Origin: Oscillospiraceae bacterium
Lineage (GTDB): Bacteria > Bacillota > Clostridia > TANB77 > CAG-508
Assembly: GCA_009785865.1 (NCBI GenBank)
Contig: WQVL01000010.1
Location: 1-49,447 of the forward strand
Length of the DNA stretch: 49,447 bases
Reading direction: 5' to 3'
Shown here: one piece after another, positions 1 to 9,667 of the stretch
How positions within the stretch are numbered: the stretch's first letter is position 1
Layout of the letters: every line of letters starts with the position of its first letter
Position numbers and translations under genes: made by a program
The notes under the pieces: model-generated
Told to the model about the DNA's origin: nothing
The model's database searches: none
Seen by the model: only the letters and a program-made list of their open reading frames with translations

Positions 1-2521
1 AATGAACCGTTACTTGCGTTGATGTCATAATTAGTAAATGCATGTGTGTTTAATACGCTTATTACTCCTGGGGCTACTTGAGGGTTTAATGCTGCTAGGT
101 CATTATCTATAAATAGTCCATTACGTGCTACATTTCCTGTGAATATTACTTCATCTGCAATATTTAGAACTGGTTTATGCTGGTTATTATGGTGTACATA
201 TGCTCCTCCTCCGTTATTTGCTATGTTGCCTCTTATGGTCCCCCCTGTTATGTTCATACTTGTAGGCATATTTAGCTGACAGCAACACCCAAGAGCAAGA
301 TAGATGCCTCCACCATTGTCTCTTGCTATATTTTCACTAATTTCTCCATCAGACATTATAACATTGTTTGCTCTTACTCCTCCTGCCAATAGTCCACTAT
401 TCCCACTGATTTGTCCATCAGACATTGTAAAGTATCTTGCACGTACTCCTCCTGCTACAGTTCCAATATTTTCACTGATTTGTCCATCATGCATTGTAAC
501 GTTGGTTGCGCTTACTCCTCCTACACCAAGGAACCCTATTGAAGGACTAATATTTCCACTAATTTCTCCTCCATGCATTATCATATTTGTTGCCATTACT
601 CCTCCTGCTGTGCCTCCTGAATTATCACTGATTTTCCCATCATGCATTGTAAGGTTTGTTACTCTTACTCCGCCTGCATCTCTGCTTGTTCCGCTTGCAC
701 TTGATCTGTTATCACTAATTTCTCCTCCATGCATTATCATATTTGTTGCCATTACTCCTCCTGCATAAGATCCAGCATTGTCACTAATTTCTCCTCCATA
801 CATTATTACAGTTCCTGCACGTACTCCTCCAGGACTCTCATTCGCGCCGAAATTTTCGCTAATTCTTCCACCATACATCGTAAAGTGCCCTGCACTTACT
901 CCCCCAGCACCGAACTGAGACGTATAGTTTCCAGTAATTTCTCCTCCATGCATTATCATAGTGTTTGCACTTACTCCTCCTACGAAGGTTTCTAATGTAT
1001 AGTTTCCGTGGATTCTTCCACCATACATTGTAAAGTGTCTTGCACGTACTCCTCCTATACCAGAAAACACACTATTGTTACTAATCTCTCCTCCATGCAT
1101 TATCATAATATCTGCTATTACTCCTCCTACTTCTCCATCACCTTGTTGTCCGTTATTAGTAATTTTTCCTCCATGCATTATAAACGTTCCAGTAACATAT
1201 ACTCCAACACATATATTTCCACTTATTATTCCATCATACATTGTAAAATTTTCTGCTACTACTCCTCCATTTACTGTTCCATCATGCATTGTAAACTGAT
1301 ATATTTTTGCTCCACTATCGATAGCAGAAATTGTTCCATCATTCATTGTGAGCTGGTTTATCTCTGCTCCACTATCGATACCAGAAATTGTTCCTCCATT
1401 TATTGTGAGCTGGTTTATCTCTACTCCACTATCGATACCTCCAATTGATCCTCCATTTATTGTGATCTCGTTTATCTCTACTCCACTATAGATAGCTGCA
1501 ATTGATCCTCCATTTATTGTGATCTCGTTTATCTCTACTTCACTATAGATACCAAAAATTGTTCCTCCATTTATTGTAAAGGTTTGTTGTTGTACTAGAT
1601 ACACTCCAGTTCCTAAGGTCCACGCATGACCAGAAATATTTCCTCCAGTCATCGTAAAGTATCCTCCACTTACATATACTCCGCCTCCATAATCAGACAT
1701 ATTGTCGCTGATGTGCCCTCCAGCCATTATAAAGGTTCCTCCACTTACATATACTCCGTCCTCCATAATCAGACATATTGTCGTTGATGTGTCCTCCAGC
1801 CATTATGAAATTTCCTCCGCTCACATATACTCCACCTCCATAAGTAGCCCAGTTATTAGCAATCCATCCGTCATTCATTGTGAAGGTTCCTCCACTTACA
1901 TATACTCCACCTCCATAAGTAGCCCAGTTTCCAAAAATCCATCCTCCGTTCATCGTAAGGTTTCCTGATGTAATAACTTGCGCATTAATCTCTGCACCTG
2001 CTTCTATATATAGTGTTCCTCCTGCTTCAACAATTATATCTCCATATACAAACGCTCCTGCTACTAATTTTACTGTTTCTCCATTTCCTACTGTAAAACC
2101 TCCTATTGAAAAGTCAATTTCAGTATAAAGTGGCATTATTGGTATATAACCACCTAATTCAGCTATTTCTATATAATCTAATTCTTCTTTCTCTTCTTCA
2201 TATTCATCTAAATATGTTTCTTCTTCGTATATATACGATTCTTCTTCGCTCGCCTCTATCTCTTGTTCATTCTCTGTTTCCTCTTCACAAATAACAACGA
2301 TATTACTTTCATTATCGTTACCTAATACTATTTCCTCATATAAGCCCGCTAAAACTGGTAAATTCACAGTTAGTAACATTACTACTGCTATCACTCCTGC
2401 TGCTTTCCCGCATACCTCTTTCTATCTTGCTCTTCTCTTTCTTGTCCATTAAGTATATTAGTCCTATACACATCGCTATTCCTAACATTGCTATAAAATG
2501 AAAAGTGTTCATATCCATCAA
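1..2521 (-). CDS. Giant beta-helix-repeat surface protein (3' end beyond window)
   Basis: Start is ATG at 2521 after AGGAG. The N-terminus has two hydrophobic segments, then a very acidic Glu/Tyr-rich stretch (about residues 65-115), then tandem repeats of about 28-31 residues built on MHGGEIS-N and GGV-A units, as in right-handed beta-helix adhesins. The repeats run open to base 1, so the C-terminus is missing. Two in-frame CGG sites (2410..2408 and 1758..1756) break the gene. Skipping the C at each joins the signal region to the repeats and keeps the GGGVYVSGG repeat motif intact. All other CGG in 1-2521 are out of frame. The role as an exported cell-surface protein is inferred from composition; no ligand can be named. 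Its leader resembles that of the Cna_B gene at 16913. Confidence 0.85.
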
Positions 2522-2785
2522 TTCTCCTTTATTATTTCAAAGTTTTACTTTTGAAGCTAATTTCTCTATATAAAGCGTACTATTTTTTATAAGCAATGTA
2601 AATGGTATTTTTTAGCCTCAACCCTTTATGTTCAAACAGGTTGCTCTTTCTCCTTAGGGATGTCTGCGCTTACTATATTTGTTAACATATAGTTAAGTTT
2701 TCTTGACAATTCTGCTACACTTTTTTATGTTTCAATAGCTTTTCCTAGGGAAAGTAAGTGCCTATCCTCTCTTGAATAGCACAAA
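2522..2785 (-). promoter_or_regulatory. Conserved leader of the beta-helix surface protein (leader A)
   Basis: Gene-free stretch upstream of 2521. It shares blocks in the same order with the leader at 16914-17150: CCCTAAGGAGAAA (about 2650-2661), CCATTTACATT (about 2594-2604), AAAAAATAGTACG (about 2576-2588), ATATAGAGA (about 2562-2570) and GCTATTGAAAC (about 2730-2740). Both belong to secreted proteins with acidic N-terminal linkers. It could be a common promoter/operator or a structured 5' UTR. I do not recognise a known riboswitch. Confidence 0.6.
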
Positions 2786-2830
2786 AATAAACACACTATT
2801 TAACTTCCATAACTAAATAGTGTGTTTATT
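2786..2830 (-). terminator. Rho-independent terminator after the ftsEX-M23 operon
   Basis: A perfect 17-bp inverted repeat (arms AATAAACACACTATTTA and complement) with an 11-nt loop, followed on the minus strand by a T-rich run. It lies just past the M23 stop at 2842. Confidence 0.85.
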
Positions 2831-2841
2831 ATATAGTACTT

Positions 2842-4063
2842 TTACTCATCGTCATCATCATCATCACCAGAAGTATTGTCTCCTCCACCAAAGATGAAAT
2901 TAAGTTCTGGTATAGTAGCTCTTCCTGTTATATATGGTAATGGGTCTATGAATACTCCGGTTGACTCTAATTTCAAAATGCAAATGTGGCCCTGTAGAAA
3001 ATCCTGTTGACCCTGCTAACATTACAAGTTGTCCTCTAGTAACTACATCTCCTCTATTTACAACTATTGCTGAACCGTGAGCATATAGTGTTACTATCCC
3101 TCCACCATGGTCTATCATTACAGTGTTTCCATATCCCATTGTGTATGTCGCCATTATAACTGTACCATCATTTGCTGCAACTATAGGAGCTCCCATCGGT
3201 GTAGCTATATCAACACCTGTATGCATTCTACTGTATCTAAAAATTGGATGAATTCTAAGTCCAAATCTAGATGTTATTATATAATTTCCTGGAGCTGGCC
3301 AAGCAAATTGTCCACCCACAAATGATCCTTCTAAATTCATAAGCGCTAACATTAAGATATCATTTTCTATATTGTTCAATATGAATCTAAAGGCATCTAT
3401 TTCTGCTTGTATTTCTCTTTCTTCTGATGTTAATCTATCAAAATGATCTTGTCTTATCGTTCTTGTGTTTTCAATCGCAATTATACTTCTTTGTGCATGT
3501 TCCTGAAGTTCACTTAACTCTCTTTGCCTGTCACTATGCATTGCTCTTGTAACCTCAATAGCTACTCTTTGTCTTTCAAGTGTATCTAGCAAATCTGTAT
3601 CATGTTGAGCTATTTCAGCTATAAGGAAAAAACTTGATATAAATTCCTCTAGTGATGTTGATCTTAATATTACATCTAAATACCTTGTTTCCCCTGCTTT
3701 ATATTGTGCAACTAATCTTGCCTCAAAAGCTTCTCTTTGTTCTAAATAGCTTTCTTCTATACGATTTAATTGTGCTTCTATATCATCTATTTCTCTACTT
3801 ACAATTAGCAGCTGTACATTAATTACATTCAGCTCTCCTTGATGTGTTTCTATTCTTTCGTCTAAACTACTCAGTTGTGCTAAAGTTTCTGTTATTCTAT
3901 CTTGTAGAGCTTCTATTTGAATATTTCTTTCAAGTATTTCTTCTTGAATCAGAACTCGTCTTCCTTCTAAGGACGTTCTATACTCCGCAACGACAATAGT
4001 ACACAATAAAAATATTAATGCAATAATAGCTGTAACCAGCAAGATTTTATTCCTTATTTTCAA
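2842..4063 (-). CDS. Coiled-coil M23 peptidoglycan hydrolase (EnvC/CwlO-like, FtsEX partner)
   Basis: The joined protein has 406 residues. It has an N-terminal membrane/signal segment (residues 1-27), a long coiled coil (about 30-240), and a LytM/M23 zinc endopeptidase domain with HTGVD, LYAHGS and GPHLHFEI motifs. An in-frame CGG at 2959..2957 (after V-N) would end the protein abnormally. Dropping the C gives GVFIDP, the usual end of the M23 fold, and a 38-residue tail ending in an Asp run. It follows ftsX by 11 nt, so it is most likely the hydrolase activated by FtsEX. Start is TTG at 4063. Confidence 0.9.
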
Positions 4064-4074
4064 GCTATCACTTC

Positions 4075-4966
4075 CTATACATCTAAGTATTTTCTCATAG
4101 AAATACTACTTCCTACTATGCCTATCCCAACTCCTAACAGTACATATACTACCGCAATTTGAGCTATCATATGGCTAAACTCTAACATTGATATTTGTAT
4201 TAACGCTAATCCGAGGAGCCGTCCAACCTTCAATAAGAGTATATCCTATACTCACAAGCACTATCGAAAACAAACCGGATAATAGCCCTATTATTATACC
4301 TTCTATAATGAAAGGCGTTCTAATAAATCCATTTGTTGCACCAACATACTTCATTATAGAGATTTCTTTTCTTCTTGCGTGTACTGTAAGTTTGATTGTA
4401 TTAGATATTATAAATACAGATATCATTATTAATATTAAAAGTATTATTAGCGTAATCGCTCTAATCCATCCACCAATATTCGCAAGTGCATTTATTGTAT
4501 CATTTCTACTTGTAATATCATCTACATTTGATAACCCGCTTATTTGATATTGTACACTATCATTTAAATTTAAATCTGTTAGCGTTACAATAAATGAAAA
4601 CGGGAACATTGTTGGCTCATGTCCTGCCATCAGATGCCTTCTATCACCAAGTCTGTTTTGCATTATTTCAAACGCCTCTTCGCTTGTTACAGGTGTTATA
4701 TCATTAATGCCATCTATACCTCTCAGTTCTTCTCTCAGCCTCGTTATATCTGCCTCTGTCGCTTCTCTTACCATGAACACTTGCATACCTTGTTCACTCT
4801 CTACTTGTCTTAATACGTTTGTTATATTTTCACCTATCGCATAGAATAAACCAAACATTAGCATAGTAGCACACATAACACTTAAACATGCAAATGTTGA
4901 TTTCTTATTTTTAAATACATTACTAATTCCTTCACTTAAGAAATAGCTAATTATATTAAATCTCAC
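4075..4966 (-). CDS. ftsX: Cell division protein FtsX
   Basis: Membrane subunit of the FtsEX ABC-type complex, which transmits ATPase state to wall hydrolases. Four transmembrane segments and the extracellular domain are visible. The likely start is GTG at 4966, behind AGGTGG and overlapping ftsE; an in-frame start at 4990 is also open. The standard reading stops early at 4175. Skipping the C of CGG at 4213..4211 restores the last transmembrane helix and the ending ISMRKYLDV, giving about 296 residues, normal for FtsX. It is in an operon with ftsE upstream and the M23 gene downstream. Confidence 0.93.
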
Positions 4967-5642
4967 TACTATACCCACCTTTTCTATCATCTCTTACTAT
5001 ATTTCCATTTTCGATCTCAATAACTCTTTTCTTCATCTTATCTACTACATCTTTAGCATGTGTTGCAATTACTATTGTAGTCCCTCTTAAGTTAATTTCA
5101 TTTAAAAGAGTCATGATTTCCCATGCTGTATCTGGATCTAAGTTCCCTGTTGGCTCATCTGCTATTATCATTGATGGATTATTAACTAATGCTCTTGCAA
5201 GAGCTACTCTTTGTTGCTCTCCACCTGATAATTCATGTGGATAAACTTTAGATTTATTACTAAGTCCAACTAAAGACAATACCATTGGCACTTGTCTTCT
5301 TATATGTTTTGGTGTAGCTTTTACTATGTTCATTGCAAAAGCAACATTCTCATAAACAGTTTTATCTGGCAAAAGTCTGAAGTCTTGAAATACAACCCCC
5401 ATACTTCTCCTTAAGTATGGAACTCTTTTTGGTTTTAGAAAAGTTGTATCTCTCCCATTTATAATTAAGCTACCATCCGTAGGGTCTTCTTCTTTTAGTA
5501 TAAGCTTAATAAGAGTCGATTTTCCTGAACCTGAAGCTCCAACCAAAAATGCAAAGTCACCCTTTTCAATTTTGAAGTTCGCATTATGTACGGCTTCTGT
5601 TCCTGTAGCATATGTTTTAGAAACATTTTTAAATTCTATCAT
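4956..5642 (-). CDS. ftsE: Cell division ATP-binding protein FtsE
   Basis: ABC ATPase of 228 residues. Walker A GASGSGKST (about 36-44), signature LSGGEQQR (about 137-144), Walker B MIIADEPTG and the H-loop THAKD are all present. It pairs with FtsX at the membrane to control peptidoglycan hydrolysis. The gene is intact with no in-frame CGG; the CGG trinucleotides it contains are out of phase. It is first in the ftsE-ftsX-M23 operon. Confidence 0.96.
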   Translation of the reverse strand: MIEFKNVSKTYATGTEAVHNANFKIEKGDFAFLVGASGSGKSTLIKLILKEEDPTDGSLIINGRDTTFLKPKRVPYLRRSMGVVFQDFRLLPDKTVYENVAFAMNIVKATPKHIRRQVPMVLSLVGLSNKSKVYPHELSGGEQQRVALARALVNNPSMIIADEPTGNLDPDTAWEIMTLLNEINLRGTTIVIATHAKDVVDKMKKRVIEIENGNIVRDDRKGGYSSEI

Positions 5643-5714
5643 TCTATTCTTACTTCCTCATTCTTTACATATTCTTGTCTTTACAGTATATCCTTAATAT
5701 CGTTAAAATTCAAT

Positions 5715-5744
5715 ATTATATGATAATTGTAACACAATTGTAAC
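5715..5744 (-). promoter_or_regulatory. ftsE promoter with WalR/PhoP-like direct repeat
   Basis: A minus-strand -10 TATAAT (5720..5715) is spaced 17 nt from -35 TTACAA (5743..5738). On the plus strand two TGTAAC half-sites (5728-5733, 5739-5744) are separated by ACAAT, an 11-bp period matching the TGTWAH-N5-TGTWAH WalR consensus and overlapping the -35. That WalR or a relative binds here is inference. Confidence 0.55.
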
Positions 5745-5780
5745 ATTAATATTCTTGAATTATAAAACTCTTTCTGCTAC

Positions 5781-5827
5781 AAAAAAAGACATAAATTGAC
5801 GTCATCATTTCAATTTACATCTTTTTT
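5781..5827. terminator. Bidirectional-looking terminator after transketolase
   Basis: An imperfect inverted repeat (AAAGATGTAAATTG against CAATTTATGTCTTT) is flanked by A- and T-runs. It is downstream of the transketolase stop at 5860. Confidence 0.7.
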
Positions 5828-5859
5828 CTCTTTTTTACTTAAACTTTACTTTCCTCTGC

Positions 5860-6789
5860 TTATGATTTAACAATTTTCACTATATTCTCTGCTGTTAATC
5901 CATAATATTTAAGAAGTTCTGTTGCTTTACCAGATTTGCCAAATTCATCATTTATTCCTACTTTAATTAAATGAGCAGGGTTCTTTTCTACTAGCACTTC
6001 TGATATAGCTGTACCTAATCCACCTATTACACTGTGATCTTCTATACTGATTAGTCTTTTAGTTTCCTTTGCACATTTGATAATTAAATCTTTATCTATT
6101 GGCTTTATTGTATGAATGTCTACCACCCTAATATTTATTCCTTCTGCAGCAAGAATTTTCTTTGCCTCTATAGCTTCACTCACTGTTACACCTGTTGCAA
6201 ACACAGTCGCTTCAGTCCCTTCTCCTGTTTGAATTCCTTTTCCTATTTCGAATTTTTGTCCTTCTTCATATATCACTGGAGTATCGAGTCTGCATAATCT
6301 CAAATATGTTGGTCCCTCTATTTCAGAAATTTCTTTTACGGCCCATTTAGTTTGCACATCATCTGATGTACAAAGCACCATCATGTTTGGCACTCCTCTC
6401 ATTAGCCCTATATCTTCTATCATCTGATGTGACGCTCCATCTTCACCAACTGTTATTCCCGCATGTGTAGCACATACCTTTACATTAAGATTCGGATAAC
6501 AAATGCTATTTCTTATCTGGTCATAACTCCTACCTGATGCAAACATTGCAAAAGTGCTTGCAAATGGTACTTTCCCTGCTGTAGCTAACCCTGCTGCTGT
6601 ACTGAACATATCTTGTTCTGCAATACCCATATTGAAAAATCTGTCTGGAAAAGCTTTTGCAAATCCTGCTGTCTTTGTTGCTCCAGATAAATCTGCGTCT
6701 AAAACTACAATATTACTGTTCTTTGCCCCTAGTTCAGCTAATGCTTCTCCATAACTTGCTCTTGTCGCTTTAACTTTCTTTTCACTCAT
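5860..6789 (-). CDS. Transketolase, C-terminal subunit
   Basis: Pyrimidine-binding and C-terminal domains of a split transketolase, 309 residues. It forms the active enzyme with the N-terminal subunit encoded just upstream and transfers C2 units in the non-oxidative pentose phosphate pathway using thiamine diphosphate. Visible are DADLSGATKT near the N-terminus, the GIAEQDM segment with the catalytic Glu region (about 56-62), and the C-terminal ISIEDHSVIGGLG block. It is intact with no in-frame CGG and overlaps the upstream gene by 4 nt. A 1-deoxyxylulose-5-phosphate synthase is unlikely because of the split architecture. Confidence 0.93.
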   Translation of the reverse strand: MSEKKVKATRASYGEALAELGAKNSNIVVLDADLSGATKTAGFAKAFPDRFFNMGIAEQDMFSTAAGLATAGKVPFASTFAMFASGRSYDQIRNSICYPNLNVKVCATHAGITVGEDGASHQMIEDIGLMRGVPNMMVLCTSDDVQTKWAVKEISEIEGPTYLRLCRLDTPVIYEEGQKFEIGKGIQTGEGTEATVFATGVTVSEAIEAKKILAAEGINIRVVDIHTIKPIDKDLIIKCAKETKRLISIEDHSVIGGLGTAISEVLVEKNPAHLIKVGINDEFGKSGKATELLKYYGLTAENIVKIVKS

Positions 6790-7596
6790 ATTAGCTCCTC
6801 CATTGCTATCGTATATTCTTCTTCACTTGGTGCTACACCATGCCATGCAGCAAGACCTTCCATAAAGGATACTCCTTTGCCTTTAATAGTTTTTGCAACA
6901 ATTGCTGTTGGCTTTCCTTTGATTTTCTTAGCTGAGTCAAAAGCAGCTATGATTTCTGGAATATCATGTCCATCAACATTTATAACTTCAAACCCAAAAC
7001 TTTTAAATTTTTCATCTATCGGATATATATTCATTACTTCACTTACTTCACCATCTATTTGTAAGTCATTATTATCAACAATTACACATATATTATCTAA
7101 CTTGTAGTGACTTGACGTCATTGCTGCTTCCCAAATTTGTCCTTCTTGTAGTTCACCATCTCCAAGTAGGCAATATATTCTATTCTCTATTTTGTCTAAC
7201 TTTGCTGCTATTGCCATACCATTTGCTGCAGATAACCCTTGTCCAAGTGAACCTGTTGACATATCAACTCCTAGCACACCTCCCATATCTGGATGTCCTT
7301 GAAGTTTACTTCCTAGTTTTCTTAAGTTTTTAAGTTCTTCTTCTCCAAAATATCCTCTTTGCGCTAGTACACTATATAGTGCTGGCGCACAATGTCCTTT
7401 AGATAACACAAACTTGTCCCTTGCTTTCATTTGAGGCTCTTTTTCATTAATGTTCATTTGATTAAAATACAAAACTGTTAGTATGTCTGCGCACGATAGC
7501 GACCCTCCTGGGTGACCAGATTTGGCATTATATATACCTTCTAAAATGCCGTCTTCTAACTTTTGTAGCAATTTGTTTAAGTTCGTCTACGTCCAT
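6786..7596 (-). CDS. Transketolase, N-terminal subunit
   Basis: Thiamine-diphosphate binding half of split transketolase, 269 residues after joining. Motifs are KSGHPGGSLS, the GDGELQEGQ ThDP/Mg site (about 143-151), and LSKGHCAPALY. The true start is ATG at 7596 behind AAGGAAGG. After 15 codons an in-frame CGG (7551..7549) throws the standard frame off, so ordinary gene callers start late at 7571. Skipping the C gives KVRRGILEGIYNAKSGHPG, with the family's usual R-x-G-I-L context. This is the only site with C as fourth base (CGGC). Confidence 0.93.
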
Positions 7597-7622
7597 TTTT
7601 ATACCTTCCTTTTTAATATGTT

Positions 7623-7665
7623 TTTATATAATATATACTTGTATTGTACATTGTAAAATGTACAA
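7623..7665 (-). promoter_or_regulatory. Transketolase promoter region with palindromic operator
   Basis: A perfect palindrome TTGTACAT-N6-ATGTACAA lies at 7644-7665. It overlaps a plausible minus-strand -35 (TTTACA), with TATATT/TATTAT as -10 around 7630-7640. This is repressor-operator geometry; the regulator is unknown. Confidence 0.5.
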
Positions 7666-7675
7666 TGTAAATTAA

Positions 7676-7706
7676 AAAATGAACAAATTTTACAATTTGT
7701 TCATTC
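7676..7706 (-). terminator. Terminator of rpsF-ssb-rpsR operon
   Basis: Inverted repeat AATGAACAAATT / AAATTTGTTCATT followed by TTTTTT on the minus strand, just past the rpsR stop. Confidence 0.8.
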
Positions 7707-7715
7707 TTCAATTAA

Positions 7716-8012
7716 TTACCCTTGTGTGTATGGTAAAACAGCAATATGTCTTGCTCTTTTAATTGTATTTGTTATTCTTCTTTGATGCTTTGCACAAGCT
7801 CCTGTTGCTCTTCTTGGTAATATTTTACCTTTTTCATTAATAAATTTCTTTAATTGCTCTGGATTCTTATAATCTAACTCTACTTCTTTGTTGCTACATA
7901 AGAAACATACTTTTTTTCTCATTTTTCTAAATCTTGGATTATAATCATCATCACCATTGTTGTTTTTTCTTTTATCTTTACTATTTTTATTATTTCCTTT
8001 TCTATCTGGCAT
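7716..8012 (-). CDS. rpsR: 30S ribosomal protein S18
   Basis: 98 residues; small-subunit protein that pairs with S6 on 16S rRNA. The core [19 protein letters not shown] and the tail [27 protein letters not shown] match S18. The N-terminus is extended by a basic/acidic Asn-rich stretch. The likely start is ATG 8012, behind a G-run; an open-frame start at 8033 is also possible. It is the last gene of the conserved rpsF-ssb-rpsR operon, with no CGG codon. Confidence 0.95.
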   Translation of the reverse strand: MPDRKGNNKNSKDKRKNNNGDDDYNPRFRKMRKKVCFLCSNKEVELDYKNPEQLKKFINEKGKILPRRATGACAKHQRRITNTIKRARHIAVLPYTQG

Positions 8013-8033
8013 TTTGATTTTGCCCCCCTTCAT

Positions 8034-8450
8034 TTAAAATGGCAATTCATCATCTGAAGATACTGAAAATTCTGATGTTTGTGATACTTCACTTCCAAAT
8101 GTATTCGCGAAATCTGAAGGCGCTCCATCTCTTTTGCTATCTGCAAAATATGCTTCTTCAGCAACAACTTCTGTTGCATAACGCTTTGTTTTATTTTCAT
8201 CTTCCCAGCTTCTTGTTTGAATTCTGCCTATTACACCAACTTGTTGGCCTTTTTTGAAGTATTTACTACAAAATTCTCCTGTTTTACTCCATGCTACTAT
8301 ATTTATGAAATCCGCTTGTCTTTCTTCTCCTTGTTTTACAAATCTTCTGTTTACTGCTAAAGAGAAAGATGCTACTAGCGTATTATTTGTTTGAGTATAT
8401 CTCACTTCAGGATCTTTTGTTAAACGCCCCATTATTATTACTTTGTTCAT
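8034..8450 (-). CDS. ssb: Single-stranded DNA-binding protein
   Basis: 138 residues: an N-terminal OB fold (about 1-105; begins MNKVIIMGRLTKDPEVRYT) and a disordered tail ending DDELPF, the acidic tip that recruits repair and replication partners. It lies between rpsF and rpsR, the canonical arrangement. There is no in-frame CGG. Confidence 0.96.
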   Translation of the reverse strand: MNKVIIMGRLTKDPEVRYTQTNNTLVASFSLAVNRRFVKQGEERQADFINIVAWSKTGEFCSKYFKKGQQVGVIGRIQTRSWEDENKTKRYATEVVAEEAYFADSKRDGAPSDFANTFGSEVSQTSEFSVSSDDELPF

Positions 8451-8513
8451 AAAATTATACCCTCTTTCTTTTAATAATTAAGAATTTAGGAATACATGAA
8501 TAATTATTAAAAA

Positions 8514-8801
8514 TTATTCTCCATCTCTTACGACAATAAACTTGATTACGTCATCAGTAATTCTATAAATTCTTTCTAATTCAGTAATTGAATTTGGATT
8601 AGCTTCGAATTTTAATAAGATATAGTGTCCTTCTGTATGTTTTTTAATTTCGTAAGCTAGTTTCTTTTTACCCATTTCTTCTACTGAAACTACTGTTCCA
8701 TCATTATTAATCAGATCAGAAAACTTCTTAACTAAAGCTTGAATCGCTTCGTTTTCTAAATTTGGATTAATAATGACAATACTTTCGTATTTGTTCATCA
8801 T
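8514..8801 (-). CDS. rpsF: 30S ribosomal protein S6
   Basis: 95 residues. Start is ATG 8801, six bases after GGAGG; the longer open frame to 8831 lacks a ribosome binding site. MNKYESIVIINPNL and the GHYILLKFEANPNSI-ELER region match S6, the S18 partner in the 30S platform. The upstream 80 nt (8802-8885) may hold the leader; I cannot confirm an S6:S18 autoregulatory fold. Confidence 0.95.
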   Translation of the reverse strand: MMNKYESIVIINPNLENEAIQALVKKFSDLINNDGTVVSVEEMGKKKLAYEIKKHTEGHYILLKFEANPNSITELERIYRITDDVIKFIVVRDGE

Positions 8802-8961
8802 TTTCCACCTCCTTTTGAATATCACCCACACCTCAAGGATATGAGTAAGGATAAAAAATAGCCTTGCTATCTTTTAGACAAAGCTTATTTTAACATATTT
8901 GGGGCCCTATTGCAATACGAAATTAGAATTTCAAGCCCTTATTGTTATATTTTTCATATTT

Positions 8962-9631
8962 CTATTTAACCTTTAAATAATCTTCATTTTTTACTGCAAC
9001 CATATTTGTTTCTTTTTGAATCACATCATATGCTCTTTTCCTTATTCTATAATGTTTATTTTCCTTAATCATTATAGCCCACAAGTACATTATAGCAAAG
9101 AAAATTGCAATATTTTGAAAATATATTATAAGTACACTACTTAACGCTGTCAACATTATAATTACTATATTAGACATTTGATTGACGGCTTTTTCTACAT
9201 TTGTTTTGTCTCGTCTCAACTTCAGGAGGCTCTTAATTATTCTTCCCCCATCTAGCGGATACAGAGGCATTAGATTAAATACAAGAATTAAAATATTTGA
9301 ATAAATAATTAGCTCCCTTAGCTCTGAACTCAAAGTAGCAAACATAGCAATCAAAATTATAAACAAATTTACTATCGGTCCGGGAGATAGCAATAGCTAT
9401 TTTCTTAATCTCCACAATTTTTCTACTTTCATATGTCTCAAAAACTACTGTCAAGCCAAAAGGCACTATATGTAAAGACTTAGGCTTAAGCCCTAAGATA
9501 ATTCCAACCATTAGATGACCTATTTCATGTAACAATGCAAAAAACATAAGCCAACTATAAATTTCTATTTGACGAGTCAAAATAAAGATAACAATAATTA
9601 TAAATATTTGTAAGTTGATTTTTATTTGCAA
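8962..9631 (-). CDS. spoIVFB: Site-2 protease SpoIVFB (pro-sigma-K processing)
   Basis: 223-residue membrane metalloprotease (M50). The zinc motif HEIGH (about residue 35) and the second site N-LMPLYPLDGGR are present, with about five transmembrane segments. In Bacillus SpoIVFB cleaves pro-sigma-K in the mother cell under control of SpoIVFA. Here spoIVFA lies directly upstream. The standard reading breaks at CGG 9382..9380. Dropping the C restores AISGPIVNLF, the conserved SGP-x-x-N segment of M50 proteases, and joins the two catalytic halves. Start is probably TTG at 9631. Confidence 0.92.
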
Positions 9632-9667
9632 TAGCTTTTCCGCTCCTTTTCATATGAAAATTTAGAT

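Noticed and set aside
304-1448. Plus-strand reading frames over the repeat region
   Set aside because: They are antisense shadows of the repeat gene, rich in Ser/Tyr/Cys/Pro with no family resemblance.
1-1760. CRISPR-like or satellite repeat array at the left edge
   Set aside because: The repeats are degenerate, codon-phased and keep an open minus-strand frame coding a beta-helix protein.
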